64,000 bases of DNA from a bacterium (GTDB lineage: Bacteria > DRYD01): NCBI GenBank assembly GCA_030549815.1, contig JAUQQQ010000006.1, positions 19,474 through 83,473 on the forward strand, in the 5' to 3' direction. Numbering within the stretch: position 1 is the first letter of the stretch; the number at the start of each line of letters is the position of its first letter. Shown in pieces: positions 32,585 through 40,451 of this stretch. The notes beneath the pieces were generated by a model. That model was not told the origin of the DNA. It did not search any database and saw only the letters and a list, made by a program, of their open reading frames with translations. The position numbers and the translations under genes are program-made.

Positions 32585-33303
32585 ACTTAAGCAAGGTAAT
32601 TAATAATATTGATAACATAGAGAATAAAATTCAGTATCACTTTAGAGATAAGCTTTTATTGATTCAATCTTTTATTCATAGCTCTGTTTGTAATGGTTTT
32701 TGTCAGATAGAATTGGATGGAGGGTCTGTGGTTATTGGTAATAATCAAAGATTGGAATTTTTGGGTGATGGAATTTTGGATTATATAGCAAGTGAGTATG
32801 TTTATTTGAAATATCCTACTTTCTCTGAAGATTTTCTTTCTTCTTATAAATCATTGATTGTGAATTATTATACACTTTACAAAGTTTGTGTTTCTTTGAG
32901 TTTACAAGAATTTTTGGTTTTTAACTATGAGAGTTTAGGTAGGAATAGTGCCAATATCAAGAATTATGGTGATATTGTTGAGGCTGTTATTGGAGCTATA
33001 TATTTAGACTCTCAAAATATGAACTGTGTTAAAGATTTTTTCTACAACATCGTATTAAGAATTTTTAATGATAATCTTGATGATATAGTTGAGAATTTGT
33101 TTGATTGGAAGGGATTTTTGCAGAGTTTGCTTCAAAAGAGGGGTATTGAAGTGCCTAAGTATAGTTTGATAGATAAAAATCAGGAAGGTTTTTATATAGT
33201 AGCGTATTTAAATGGTGTTGAGGTTAGCTCGGGTTTTGGAAGAACCAAAAAGGAAGCTGAAAAGCAAGCCGCACTGAATTTCATTAAAAAGATTGAACTG
33301 TAA
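32581..33303 (+). CDS. rnc: Ribonuclease III
   Basis: RNase III cuts double-stranded RNA in rRNA and mRNA processing. The 240-aa protein has the signature NQRLEFLGDGILDY (about residue 57) and the second active-site helix YGDIVEAVIGAIYLDS (about 130), with the catalytic Glu and Asp residues in place. The C-terminal dsRNA-binding domain (about 175-240) includes KGFLQSLLQKRG and GRTKKEAEKQAALNFI. Length is normal. The 3' end overlaps the convergent DUF3137-like operon by 20 bp, so antisense effects between the two transcripts are possible. Confidence 0.96.
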   Translation: MNLSKVINNIDNIENKIQYHFRDKLLLIQSFIHSSVCNGFCQIELDGGSVVIGNNQRLEFLGDGILDYIASEYVYLKYPTFSEDFLSSYKSLIVNYYTLYKVCVSLSLQEFLVFNYESLGRNSANIKNYGDIVEAVIGAIYLDSQNMNCVKDFFYNIVLRIFNDNLDDIVENLFDWKGFLQSLLQKRGIEVPKYSLIDKNQEGFYIVAYLNGVEVSSGFGRTKKEAEKQAALNFIKKIEL

Positions 33304-33994
33304 TTGATTTTATCAATTTAAATATTTCTTTTATTTCTTCGATAGCTTTATTTATATACTCGATTGAAATAGAATTTTGTGTATTATGTTTTAAAAATGG
33401 CTTTGTTCTATTTACTTTGACGTAAATGTAATTGGGCTCTTCTGAATAAAAAAAAGTCTCAAAATCCTTTATATTTTCTTGTTTTATTTTATCGATTGGT
33501 ATTTTTATAATTATTCCGTGGAATAGGGTTTTGGTTTCGTCGCGTATTTTGATAAGCTTTTGAATTTCTTCTTCCAAAATTGATTGTGCAAATTCAATAT
33601 TGATACTTTTGTATTCTATTTGAAAATAATTAAACTCGCGGTATATGGAAGATTCCGATGGACGAAATTTGAAAATTATAGGATCTTTAAAATTATTACT
33701 TTGCCAGTTATACTTGTTAATTTTAAATTCTTCGAATCCTTCCACTTTTTTTATATTTTCAAATAGTATTTTATTTATTTCTTCGGAATATTTGTCATCT
33801 ACAAGTAATATTTCTTTTATTGTAAATAACGCTAATAATAGTGGGAAAATGATGAAAAAGATGTTAATATTTAAGTGGATTAATATAATTATTGCAATTG
33901 CATTTGTAAAAGTAAAAACTTGACAAGATATGAGATTTTTTTGGTATTTCTTTCTTATGTTTTCTAATTCATTTATTATGATATCGTTTATCAT
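33284..33994 (-). CDS. DUF3137-like membrane protein, paralogue A
   Basis: The 236-aa protein starts with a helix (NDIIINELENIRKKY), has two adjacent membrane segments (about 25-65) and a soluble C-terminal domain. The domain has the pattern Y-x-x-I-E-x-A followed by a charged loop, then LFHGIIIKIP, which resembles DUF3137, where (F)xG ends a strand after a basic loop. Function is unknown. It is the last of five tandem relatives and the least typical, with FDF-poor loops. Its ATG overlaps the stop of paralogue B (ATGA). It shares about 75 near-identical residues with the decayed copy at 34.7-35.2 kb. Confidence 0.65.
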   Translation of the reverse strand: MINDIIINELENIRKKYQKNLISCQVFTFTNAIAIIILIHLNINIFFIIFPLLLALFTIKEILLVDDKYSEEINKILFENIKKVEGFEEFKINKYNWQSNNFKDPIIFKFRPSESSIYREFNYFQIEYKSINIEFAQSILEEEIQKLIKIRDETKTLFHGIIIKIPIDKIKQENIKDFETFFYSEEPNYIYVKVNRTKPFLKHNTQNSISIEYINKAIEEIKEIFKLIKSITVQSF

Positions 33995-34698
33995 GTTATT
34001 ACTATTTCTCTAATAATAGAGAAAGCTTTACTTATTTCTTCTATTTTTTCTTTGATATCTTTTTCTGATATTTTTCTGAAAATGTTAAATTCGAGGAATA
34101 ATGATTTTGTCTCTATTTTCACGTATATATGATTGGGGTTTTGTGGTATGGAAAATATGAAATAAGATTCATTTGTTACAAAATTTTGTTTTGTTAGTTG
34201 TTTTGGTATTTTTATTAATATTCCATTGAATAGTGGTACTATTTTTGTTCTTCTTTTTCCTTCACTATAGTATGATTCTATTTTGTATATCCTACATTCA
34301 GCTAATTCTATTTTTTGGTTTTTGTATTCTATTTCTAAATAGTCTTCTTCGTGACAATCCGTTGATGAAGGATACAAAAATAATGATACTTCCCTAAAGG
34401 TGTTACTGTGTGGAGAATATTTTTTTATAGTAAATTCATTAAATTCATCTACTTTTTTTATTACATTGAACAAGCAATTTTTTATTTCAAAAGAATATGA
34501 TTTTTGGAATGTTGGTATTACAAACAATAAAGATGCAGTAAAAAAACAACTGAAGCATATAAAATGTACAATACCGAATAGAAATGATAGAAATAGTGTC
34601 AGCAAAATAATCAAAATAATAGAGAAAAGATATAAAGAAAGCTTTCTAATATTATTATTCCTTATTTTTTCTAATTCATAGATAATGATTTCATTCAT
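33991..34698 (-). CDS. DUF3137-like membrane protein, paralogue B
   Basis: Starting at ATG 34698, which has a GGAGG site 8 bp upstream (the upstream ATG at 34719 would bypass it), the protein is 235 aa. It has an N-terminal helix, two membrane segments (about 20-65) and a soluble domain: EEDYLEIEYKNQKIELAEC, a basic GKRRTK loop, then PLFNGILIKIPKQL. This is close to the DUF3137 pattern. It is very similar to paralogue B2 at 35164-35886 (long identical stretches such as LTKQNFVTNESYF), so the two arose by recent tandem duplication. Confidence 0.65.
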   Translation of the reverse strand: MNEIIIYELEKIRNNNIRKLSLYLFSIILIILLTLFLSFLFGIVHFICFSCFFTASLLFVIPTFQKSYSFEIKNCLFNVIKKVDEFNEFTIKKYSPHSNTFREVSLFLYPSSTDCHEEDYLEIEYKNQKIELAECRIYKIESYYSEGKRRTKIVPLFNGILIKIPKQLTKQNFVTNESYFIFSIPQNPNHIYVKIETKSLFLEFNIFRKISEKDIKEKIEEISKAFSIIREIVIT

Positions 34699-35167
34699 TA
34701 TTTTGCCTCCATTATGCATTTTTTTACGATTGTTAGAATTTCTTTTATTTGTTCCAAGAATTCTTCTAAATTTTGTTGGTTTATTTTTTTAGGATATTAA
34801 TTTCAAACAGGTTTTTTATTTTATTTTTAACACTTCTTTTTATGGTTTGATTACGCAAGTTTTCAGAATCCAAAATAACAAAAACATTTTCGTTTTCTTT
34901 TACTATTATATTTTGATAAATGTTTTGAGGATTAAATATTTTTTCTGGTATTTTTATGATTATTCCTTTGTATTCTATTTGAAAATAATTGAACTCGCGG
35001 TATCTGTAAGATTTAGACGGACGAAATTTGAAAATTATAGGATCTTTAAAATTATTACTTTGCCAGTTATATTTGTTAATTTTAAATTCTTCGAATTCTT
35101 CCACTTTTTTTATATTTTCAAATAGGAAAATGTTTTCTAATTCATTTATTATGATATCGTTTATCAT
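34698..35167 (-). pseudogene. Mosaic, decayed DUF3137-like paralogue (A2)
   Basis: The intact part (34781-35167, 128 aa) matches paralogue A at its start (NDIIINELENI) and at KINKYNWQSNNFKDPIIFKF, but lacks both membrane segments and the middle of the soluble domain, through two in-frame deletions. From GIIIKIPEKIFNPQN on it matches paralogue C instead, so it is a hybrid. The frame stops after NILKK because an A-tract has seven bases where paralogue C has eight. Adding one A restores a C-like ending (QQNLEEFLEQIKEIL) up to a stop that overlaps paralogue B's ATG. Confidence 0.75.
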
Positions 35168-35886
35168 GTTATTACTATTTCTCTAATAATAGAGAAAACT
35201 TTACTTATTTCTTCTATTTTTTCTTTGATATCTTTTTCTGATATTTTTCTGAAAATGTTAAATTCGAGGAATTCCGATTTTGAATTTATTTTTATGTATA
35301 TATGATTGGGGTTTTGTGGTATGGAAAATATGAAATAAGATTCATTTGTTACAAAATTTTGCTTTGTTAATTGTTTTGGTATCTTTATTAATATACCTTT
35401 AAATAGGGTTATTGTTCTTGTTCTTCGTTTTCCTCCACTATAGTATGATTCTGTTTTTTCTATTTTACATTCAGCTAATTCTATTTTTTGGTTTTTGTAT
35501 TCTATTTCTAAATAGTCTTCTTCATAACAATTTGTTGATGAAGGATATAGAAAAACGGAAACATCTCTAAAAATAGAACTATGAGGTAAATATTTATTAA
35601 TTGTAAATTCATGAAATTCATCTATCTTATTTGTTATCTTGAATAAATAATTTTTTATTTGGAAAGAATATGATTTTTCAATGAAGGATATTATAAGGGC
35701 TGGAATTAATATTAACAAAATAGCGACGATAAATAAAATAAATATAGGATCTATACTATAAATGTAGTTAAATGAGAATGATATTATTAAGACGATGATA
35801 AAAAAGTAAAAAAGAAGATATAGAATGAGTTTTTTAAAATTATCTTTTCTTACTTTTTCAAATTCATAAATAATAATTTCATTCAT
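35164..35886 (-). CDS. DUF3137-like membrane protein, paralogue B2
   Basis: The 240-aa protein is a near-duplicate of paralogue B. It has two strong membrane segments (about 20-65), then the soluble part with EEDYLEIEYKNQKIELAEC, a GGKRRTRT loop and TLFKGILIKIP. The N-terminal membrane part differs from B much more than the soluble part does, so selection or gene conversion acts on the latter. The stop overlaps the start of the mosaic copy A2 by 4 bp. The ORF order B2-A2-B-A shows that a two-gene unit was duplicated. Confidence 0.65.
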   Translation of the reverse strand: MNEIIIYEFEKVRKDNFKKLILYLLFYFFIIVLIISFSFNYIYSIDPIFILFIVAILLILIPALIISFIEKSYSFQIKNYLFKITNKIDEFHEFTINKYLPHSSIFRDVSVFLYPSSTNCYEEDYLEIEYKNQKIELAECKIEKTESYYSGGKRRTRTITLFKGILIKIPKQLTKQNFVTNESYFIFSIPQNPNHIYIKINSKSEFLEFNIFRKISEKDIKEKIEEISKVFSIIREIVIT

Positions 35887-35889
35887 TTT

Positions 35890-36633
35890 TTACTCCTGTG
35901 TTGTATATCTTTTTATGATTGTTAGGATTGATTTTATTTGTTCAAGAAAGTTATTCAAGTTTTCCTGAGTTATTTTTTTTAGAATATTAATTTTTATATT
36001 TTGATGATGCAAGGTTTCTGAATCTAATAGTATGAAAGCGTTTTCGTTTTCTTTTACTATTATATTTTGGGGGATGTTTTGGGGATTAAATATTTTCTCT
36101 GGTATTTTTATGATTATTCCTTTGAAAATTTCTTTTTTAATTTTGTATTTTCCTGGTCCTGTAATTCTGAATACTTTTACTTTGGCTAATTCTATTATGT
36201 TTTCTTTATATTGTATTTGGAGGAAATCTTCTTCTATTACTTTGATGGGTTCTTGATTCTCTTCTCTAAAGTATTTCTTTAAAAAATTTCTAAAGAATGA
36301 AGAGTAGGATTTATAGGTGATTATTTTAAATTCATCGTATTCAGGAATTTTTTTTTGCAGGTTGAAGATGATTTTTTTTATTTCTTCGGAGTATTCTTTT
36401 GTTAAGTTGAAAGGTATTGAAATAGTAAACGCAAAAGTTAATATAGCTAAGAAAGCAAACAAAGAAGTTAGTTCTTCCCATATTTTATCGTGTAAACTCA
36501 ATTGCAGAGCTTTCCAAAAAATAAAGAGAATTATCATAAGTAATATTACCCCGACTAAAATTGAAATAATTATCTTCTTAATATAGTTTTTTCTTATGTT
36601 TTCCAGTTCTGAAAGTATGTATTCATCTAACAT
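35890..36633 (-). CDS. DUF3137-like membrane protein, paralogue C
   Basis: This 247-aa protein is the most complete of the group. It has an N-terminal helix (DEYILSELENIRKNY), two membrane segments (about 20-45 and 55-78) and a soluble domain with EEDFLQIQYKENIIELAKVKVF, a basic GKYKIKK loop and EIFKGIIIKIPEKIF. A C-terminal amphipathic helix (ENLNNFLEQIKSILTIIKRY) follows. It donated sequence to the mosaic copy A2. It lies 36 bp after the HExxH gene and 3 bp before B2, within the same minus-strand operon. Confidence 0.68.
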   Translation of the reverse strand: MLDEYILSELENIRKNYIKKIIISILVGVILLMIILFIFWKALQLSLHDKIWEELTSLFAFLAILTFAFTISIPFNLTKEYSEEIKKIIFNLQKKIPEYDEFKIITYKSYSSFFRNFLKKYFREENQEPIKVIEEDFLQIQYKENIIELAKVKVFRITGPGKYKIKKEIFKGIIIKIPEKIFNPQNIPQNIIVKENENAFILLDSETLHHQNIKINILKKITQENLNNFLEQIKSILTIIKRYTTQE

Positions 36634-36669
36634 ATTCCATCTATTTCTTCCAAGGATGATTGGTAGTAT

Positions 36670-39048
36670 CTACAGTAAAATATTTATGACAAAATCTGAA
36701 AAAAGTCCTTCATTTGAATCTGAAGATGATCCTATGTTTAAATTAGAGTAAAATAGTTCAAGTAAATCTTTTACCTTTACCTGCTTGATTTGTTTTTTAT
36801 TTTCTTGGTTAGTATTTTCTTCTGCAGTTTGATTAATGGGAAATGAAGTAATTATTATGTTTCTTTGGTCAAAACAAAAATTAACATTCATTTCTCTGAT
36901 TGTATTCTTTATTTTTGTTTTTACATGATCAATTATCTCTGAATAATTTTGGTTAATATTATTTGTTATATATCTTGTGCTTAATCTTAATTTTATGATG
37001 AATTTTTCTAAAAATACATTTTCAATTATATCTTTGCCTATGAATACCTCTATTTCTGGCTTTAGGATTAGTGTAATATTAAAATTTTGGAAAAAGATGT
37101 TGTAAATTTGATTAAGATTGATTTGTTTTTTATCATCGTTGTTTGAGATAATGAAGATGTAGCATAAGTCGTGCCATTCTAAGGAGAATGTAGGAATCAT
37201 ATCACATTGCCCAATTTTGCTCTTTATTTCTTCAATTATCTTTTCAAAAATTTCGTCAACTTTTTGATTATTATTTGATGTATTGATTTTAAATTTTACG
37301 AAAATTAGTATTTTATCATTTATGTTTTCCAAATTTTTTTCAAGATTTTGTATGTTGGTAAAAGTTGTTAAATCGAAAGTTTCGCGAAAGTATTGGACTC
37401 CTTCCTCTATATGTATATTGTTTTTTTCAGCCTTTTCTTTTATGAACAAATTTAGAGAGGAGTAATATCCTATGCAGAATGCCATATTTTTTGCAGAAAT
37501 AATTTGAAAAATATTTTTATCACTATTGTTGTTATTTTTATCACTATCATAGCGAATCCTATAATAATTAACTGATATTACTTTTTGATTAATAGCTTGA
37601 TTTTTATCGATGTTTTTGTTTAGGTAATTTTTAAAGATATTTTCGTAAAATAAAAATACAAAATATCTACCTTCTCCTTCAATATCAAAAAAGGATTTAT
37701 TTGTGATATCTATTGTATTTTCTTTGTTTGTTAATTCATTATACTTTTCTAATAATTTTTCGTAGAAAAAACAGAGATAATCAAAGTAAATGAAGTATAA
37801 TTTGCTATTGTTTTTTATGATAAATAAATCTTTGAAAATTCCAGAGTGTTTTTTTATGAATTTGTTAATAATTCTCTCTGAGATGTAAAAAACTTTTTCT
37901 TCAAACGAAAAGATGTTTTGGTATCTAATATCAGATGAAAAAACATAATATAAGGATTTTAATAGTTCTATTATATCATCTTTTATTTTGTCTAATTTTA
38001 AGTGGTCTTCTTGTTTGAATAATTTTTTTATATTGTCATTTTTGCAAAAATGGGATGCGAAGGTTAATCTCAAAAACCAGCTTCTTGTTATTATTTGGTT
38101 ATTTTCAGAATTTTCATCAAGCAAGAAAAGTTCAACGAATATAGGGACAAGGTATAGAACCCCAAAAACATTACATAGTAATGAATCAATTAGTATGTCT
38201 TCTATAGAATTAGGCACAATTCCAGAAAAATCGGTGTCAATTAAATAGTAGCTAATTGCGTGTCTTATAATATCTGAGTATTTTAGTAAATCTTCAAACA
38301 TTTTGGGTAAATTTTCGTTTCTGCTAACTGAAATGGCTGAATGTATAATTTCATGAAGAAAGATTATCCATTTAAATCTTGTATAGGGTAGAAAATAGTC
38401 AGTGCTTACACATAGAACATAATTTCTATCCTGGATGTATTTATCAAAATTTATGCTTGAAAAAAAACTCCAAAAAAATAAACTTTGAATCTTATCAAAT
38501 TGAATTTTACCAAATTTATCCTTGAATAATATTTTCATAATTTCTTCGCAAAATTCTTCTAAGAAAAAGTGTTTTTTTGTAGATTCTCTGAAACTACTTA
38601 TTTTAGGACTTGGATAATAACTGTAGTAGCTTTCTAATACGTTAAAAATTTTCTTTTGCCAAAAATCAAGTTTTCTAACTATATTGGCTATTATTTCTCT
38701 GCTTTCTGAAATATTATCTATGATATAATATGTAAGACCATAATTATAAAAATTTTTTCCTTCTCTGAGATCTGATTTGAGCAAAAATAAGTGATTTTTT
38801 ATCATTTTTTCCTTATTTTTGAGATTTTCTATTTCTTCTTCAACAGGTAGATAGTTTTTTAATTTGCCAAGCAGATATTCTAACTGTATTTTACTTGCTA
38901 AATTTTCACCCCAGTTATCTTTTTTTATTGTAAAAAAATCTAATATTTCCTTCAAATAATTTTTTTCTTGTTCAAGAAGATTTCTTTTATAGGTAATATC
39001 CGAAAGAATGAGGCTTAGAGATCTGTAGATTTTTTCCTTTATTACCAT
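36670..39048 (-). CDS. Large protein with an HExxH metalloprotease-like motif
   Basis: I do not recognise the family of this 792-aa protein. Residues 232-236 are HEIIH, placed in a hydrophobic helix (KWIIFLHEIIHSAIS) exactly as in zincin metallopeptidases. About 47 residues on is EDILIDSLLCNVFG (Glu283, Asp288), a plausible third zinc ligand region. The N-terminal 130 residues are helical and charged, likely a coiled coil. The C-terminal 300 residues alternate strands and helices and contain an Asn/Asp-rich loop near 490. No signal peptide or membrane helix is present. Its partners are a membrane protein 3 bp upstream and the DUF3137-like array downstream, which suggests action at the inner face of the membrane. 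Confidence 0.7.
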   Translation of the reverse strand: MVIKEKIYRSLSLILSDITYKRNLLEQEKNYLKEILDFFTIKKDNWGENLASKIQLEYLLGKLKNYLPVEEEIENLKNKEKMIKNHLFLLKSDLREGKNFYNYGLTYYIIDNISESREIIANIVRKLDFWQKKIFNVLESYYSYYPSPKISSFRESTKKHFFLEEFCEEIMKILFKDKFGKIQFDKIQSLFFWSFFSSINFDKYIQDRNYVLCVSTDYFLPYTRFKWIIFLHEIIHSAISVSRNENLPKMFEDLLKYSDIIRHAISYYLIDTDFSGIVPNSIEDILIDSLLCNVFGVLYLVPIFVELFLLDENSENNQIITRSWFLRLTFASHFCKNDNIKKLFKQEDHLKLDKIKDDIIELLKSLYYVFSSDIRYQNIFSFEEKVFYISERIINKFIKKHSGIFKDLFIIKNNSKLYFIYFDYLCFFYEKLLEKYNELTNKENTIDITNKSFFDIEGEGRYFVFLFYENIFKNYLNKNIDKNQAINQKVISVNYYRIRYDSDKNNNNSDKNIFQIISAKNMAFCIGYYSSLNLFIKEKAEKNNIHIEEGVQYFRETFDLTTFTNIQNLEKNLENINDKILIFVKFKINTSNNNQKVDEIFEKIIEEIKSKIGQCDMIPTFSLEWHDLCYIFIISNNDDKKQINLNQIYNIFFQNFNITLILKPEIEVFIGKDIIENVFLEKFIIKLRLSTRYITNNINQNYSEIIDHVKTKIKNTIREMNVNFCFDQRNIIITSFPINQTAEENTNQENKKQIKQVKVKDLLELFYSNLNIGSSSDSNEGLFSDFVINILL

Positions 39049-39051
39049 TAT

Positions 39052-39798
39052 TTATTTCCAAAAAAGAAACTTGATTAAATCAAATTCCTTGAACAATAAT
39101 TTTTTATCTTTGCTTATAGCACAAAGATATTGTAATAGTTTTCTATCTATTTCCAATAACTCTACCTTACTTTTGCTTTCTATGAAAATGACTAAGTTTT
39201 TAAGGATTATGTTTAAAACATTAATCTTTATGAAAGGAAGCAAAATAATTAGGAAAACAAAGAAAAAACTTAAAATAATATCGTTGAAAGTATGGAATAA
39301 TGGATTAGTTTTAGTTTGTGTATTTAGAAAAGGAAGAATTGTGAGTAAAGTTAGAAAAGTTATGCAAATTAACTCAGGAAAAATTATTAACTTTACTATT
39401 ATAGATTTTGACATTTCTTCAAAAAGAGATAAAGCAAAGATTATAAAATTTTTCCTATTTTGTCCAAATTTTGATCTATTATTATCAAAATTAATTTTTC
39501 CTAAAACTTTATCTCTTTTTTTTACTATTACAAAACCTTTGTATTCTTCTATATTAGTATTTTCTATCTCTTTGAATATTTGTTGATTCGAAATATAAAA
39601 TATACTTAAAATTATGCCTGAAATTATCAAAAAAAGAGGGAATGGAAGTAAGGGTTTTAAAATTATAACCAAAAACAGAAAAATAAAAATAATGTTAACT
39701 GTGTAAAAGAACGTATAAATTATCCCTGGCTTTTCTATAAATTTAATACTTAAGAACAAATCTACTTTACTCTTTGGTTTAAGATTAAAAGAACTCAC
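39052..39798 (-). CDS. Multi-pass membrane protein of unknown function
   Basis: The 248-aa protein has four or five hydrophobic segments: a close pair at about 30-70, one at about 120-145 and a pair at about 150-205. A soluble loop around residues 75-115 contains EEYKGFVIVKKRDKVLGK. It has no resemblance to a transporter family that I can name. It is the first gene of the minus-strand operon, 3 bp before the HExxH gene, so the two are probably made together. It could anchor the HExxH protein or be its substrate; the sequence does not decide. Confidence 0.6.
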   Translation of the reverse strand: MSSFNLKPKSKVDLFLSIKFIEKPGIIYTFFYTVNIIFIFLFLVIILKPLLPFPLFLIISGIILSIFYISNQQIFKEIENTNIEEYKGFVIVKKRDKVLGKINFDNNRSKFGQNRKNFIIFALSLFEEMSKSIIVKLIIFPELICITFLTLLTILPFLNTQTKTNPLFHTFNDIILSFFFVFLIILLPFIKINVLNIILKNLVIFIESKSKVELLEIDRKLLQYLCAISKDKKLLFKEFDLIKFLFWK

Positions 39799-39833
39799 TT
39801 ACTTTTTTCTTATTACTTTTGTAGTTAAAGCTT

Positions 39834-40271
39834 TTATCTTTTTACTTTAACAATGGTTGTATCATTAAATCCTTTGCCTGAGTAATCATATTCTTCTTTA
39901 AATTTGAACATACTTCCAGGTCTTGCTTTGAAACCGTCTGCTATGGCTTGCATTGTTAATTGGATAAGCTCAACACTCTCAACTTTCTCATCTAAACTCT
40001 TCATATCTCTCTTGATGTTTTCTACATCTTGTTTTAAAACGTTAACATCTTGTTTTAAGATATTAACATCTTGTTTTAAGATATTAACATCTTGTTTTAA
40101 GATATTAACATCTTGTTTTAAGATATTAACATCTTGTTTTAAGATATTAACATCTTGTTTTAAAACGTTAACATCTTGTTTTAAATTTTGAATCTCTTCC
40201 TCTATTTTATCTAATTTATCTAATTTTTTCTTTATTTCACTTAATTCTTGCATGATTTGCTCGATATTCAC
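39834..40271 (-). CDS. Coiled-coil protein built on LKQDV heptads
   Basis: From the GTG at 40271 (AGGAAGGTG site just upstream) the protein is 145 aa. The N-terminal 25 residues form a heptad helix. Eight near-identical heptads follow, LKQDVNI or LKQDVNV, with Leu and Val in a/d positions, ideal for a parallel coiled coil. The last 50 residues (LIQLTMQAIADGFKARPGSMFKF and so on) are a distinct domain. An upstream ATG at 40307 would add 12 residues but lacks a ribosome-binding site. It is 36 bp upstream of the membrane-protein gene on the same strand, and may head the operon. Confidence 0.65.
   Translation of the reverse strand: MNIEQIMQELSEIKKKLDKLDKIEEEIQNLKQDVNVLKQDVNILKQDVNILKQDVNILKQDVNILKQDVNILKQDVNVLKQDVENIKRDMKSLDEKVESVELIQLTMQAIADGFKARPGSMFKFKEEYDYSGKGFNDTTIVKVKR
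40024..40191. repeat. Eight tandem copies of a 21-bp unit
   Basis: The plus-strand unit ACATCTTGTTTTAAGATATT (20 of its 21 bases) repeats eight times with a period of exactly 21 bp. Units 2-6 are identical; units 1 and 7 share a variant end (AAAACGTT) and unit 8 differs at its end. Each unit encodes one heptad of the coiled-coil gene, so unit gain or loss keeps the frame. Confidence 0.95.
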
Positions 40272-40387
40272 ATAAATCACCTTCCTATATAATTTTTTGT
40301 TTTGCAAATACTTCCATTTCCCATAATTAATTTTCTATGAATTACTTATATTCTCCTTTTGGTAAAAATTTTTTATATAAAATTTTT

Positions 40388-40417
40388 TTGAAGGGGGAAA
40401 TAAAATGGGAATATAAT
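40388..40417 (+). promoter_or_regulatory. Promoter of the coiled-coil/kinase operon
   Basis: TTGAAG (40388-40393) and TATAAT (40412-40417) are 18 bp apart. Transcription would start near 40424, leaving a leader of about 28 nt before the ATG at 40452. It faces away from the LKQDV gene in the 180-bp divergent gap. Confidence 0.65.
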
Positions 40418-40451
40418 TTTAAAATAGGGTTTAATAATAGAAAAAGTTGAT

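Noticed and set aside
40024-40191. CRISPR-like regular repeat
   Set aside because: The 21-bp units are contiguous with no spacers and lie in frame inside a coding sequence.
40391-40416. Strong AAGGGGG site followed by a three-codon frame (ATG GGA ATA TAA)
   Set aside because: The frame overlaps a good TTGAAG-18-TATAAT promoter, so it would lie upstream of the transcription start; taken as chance.
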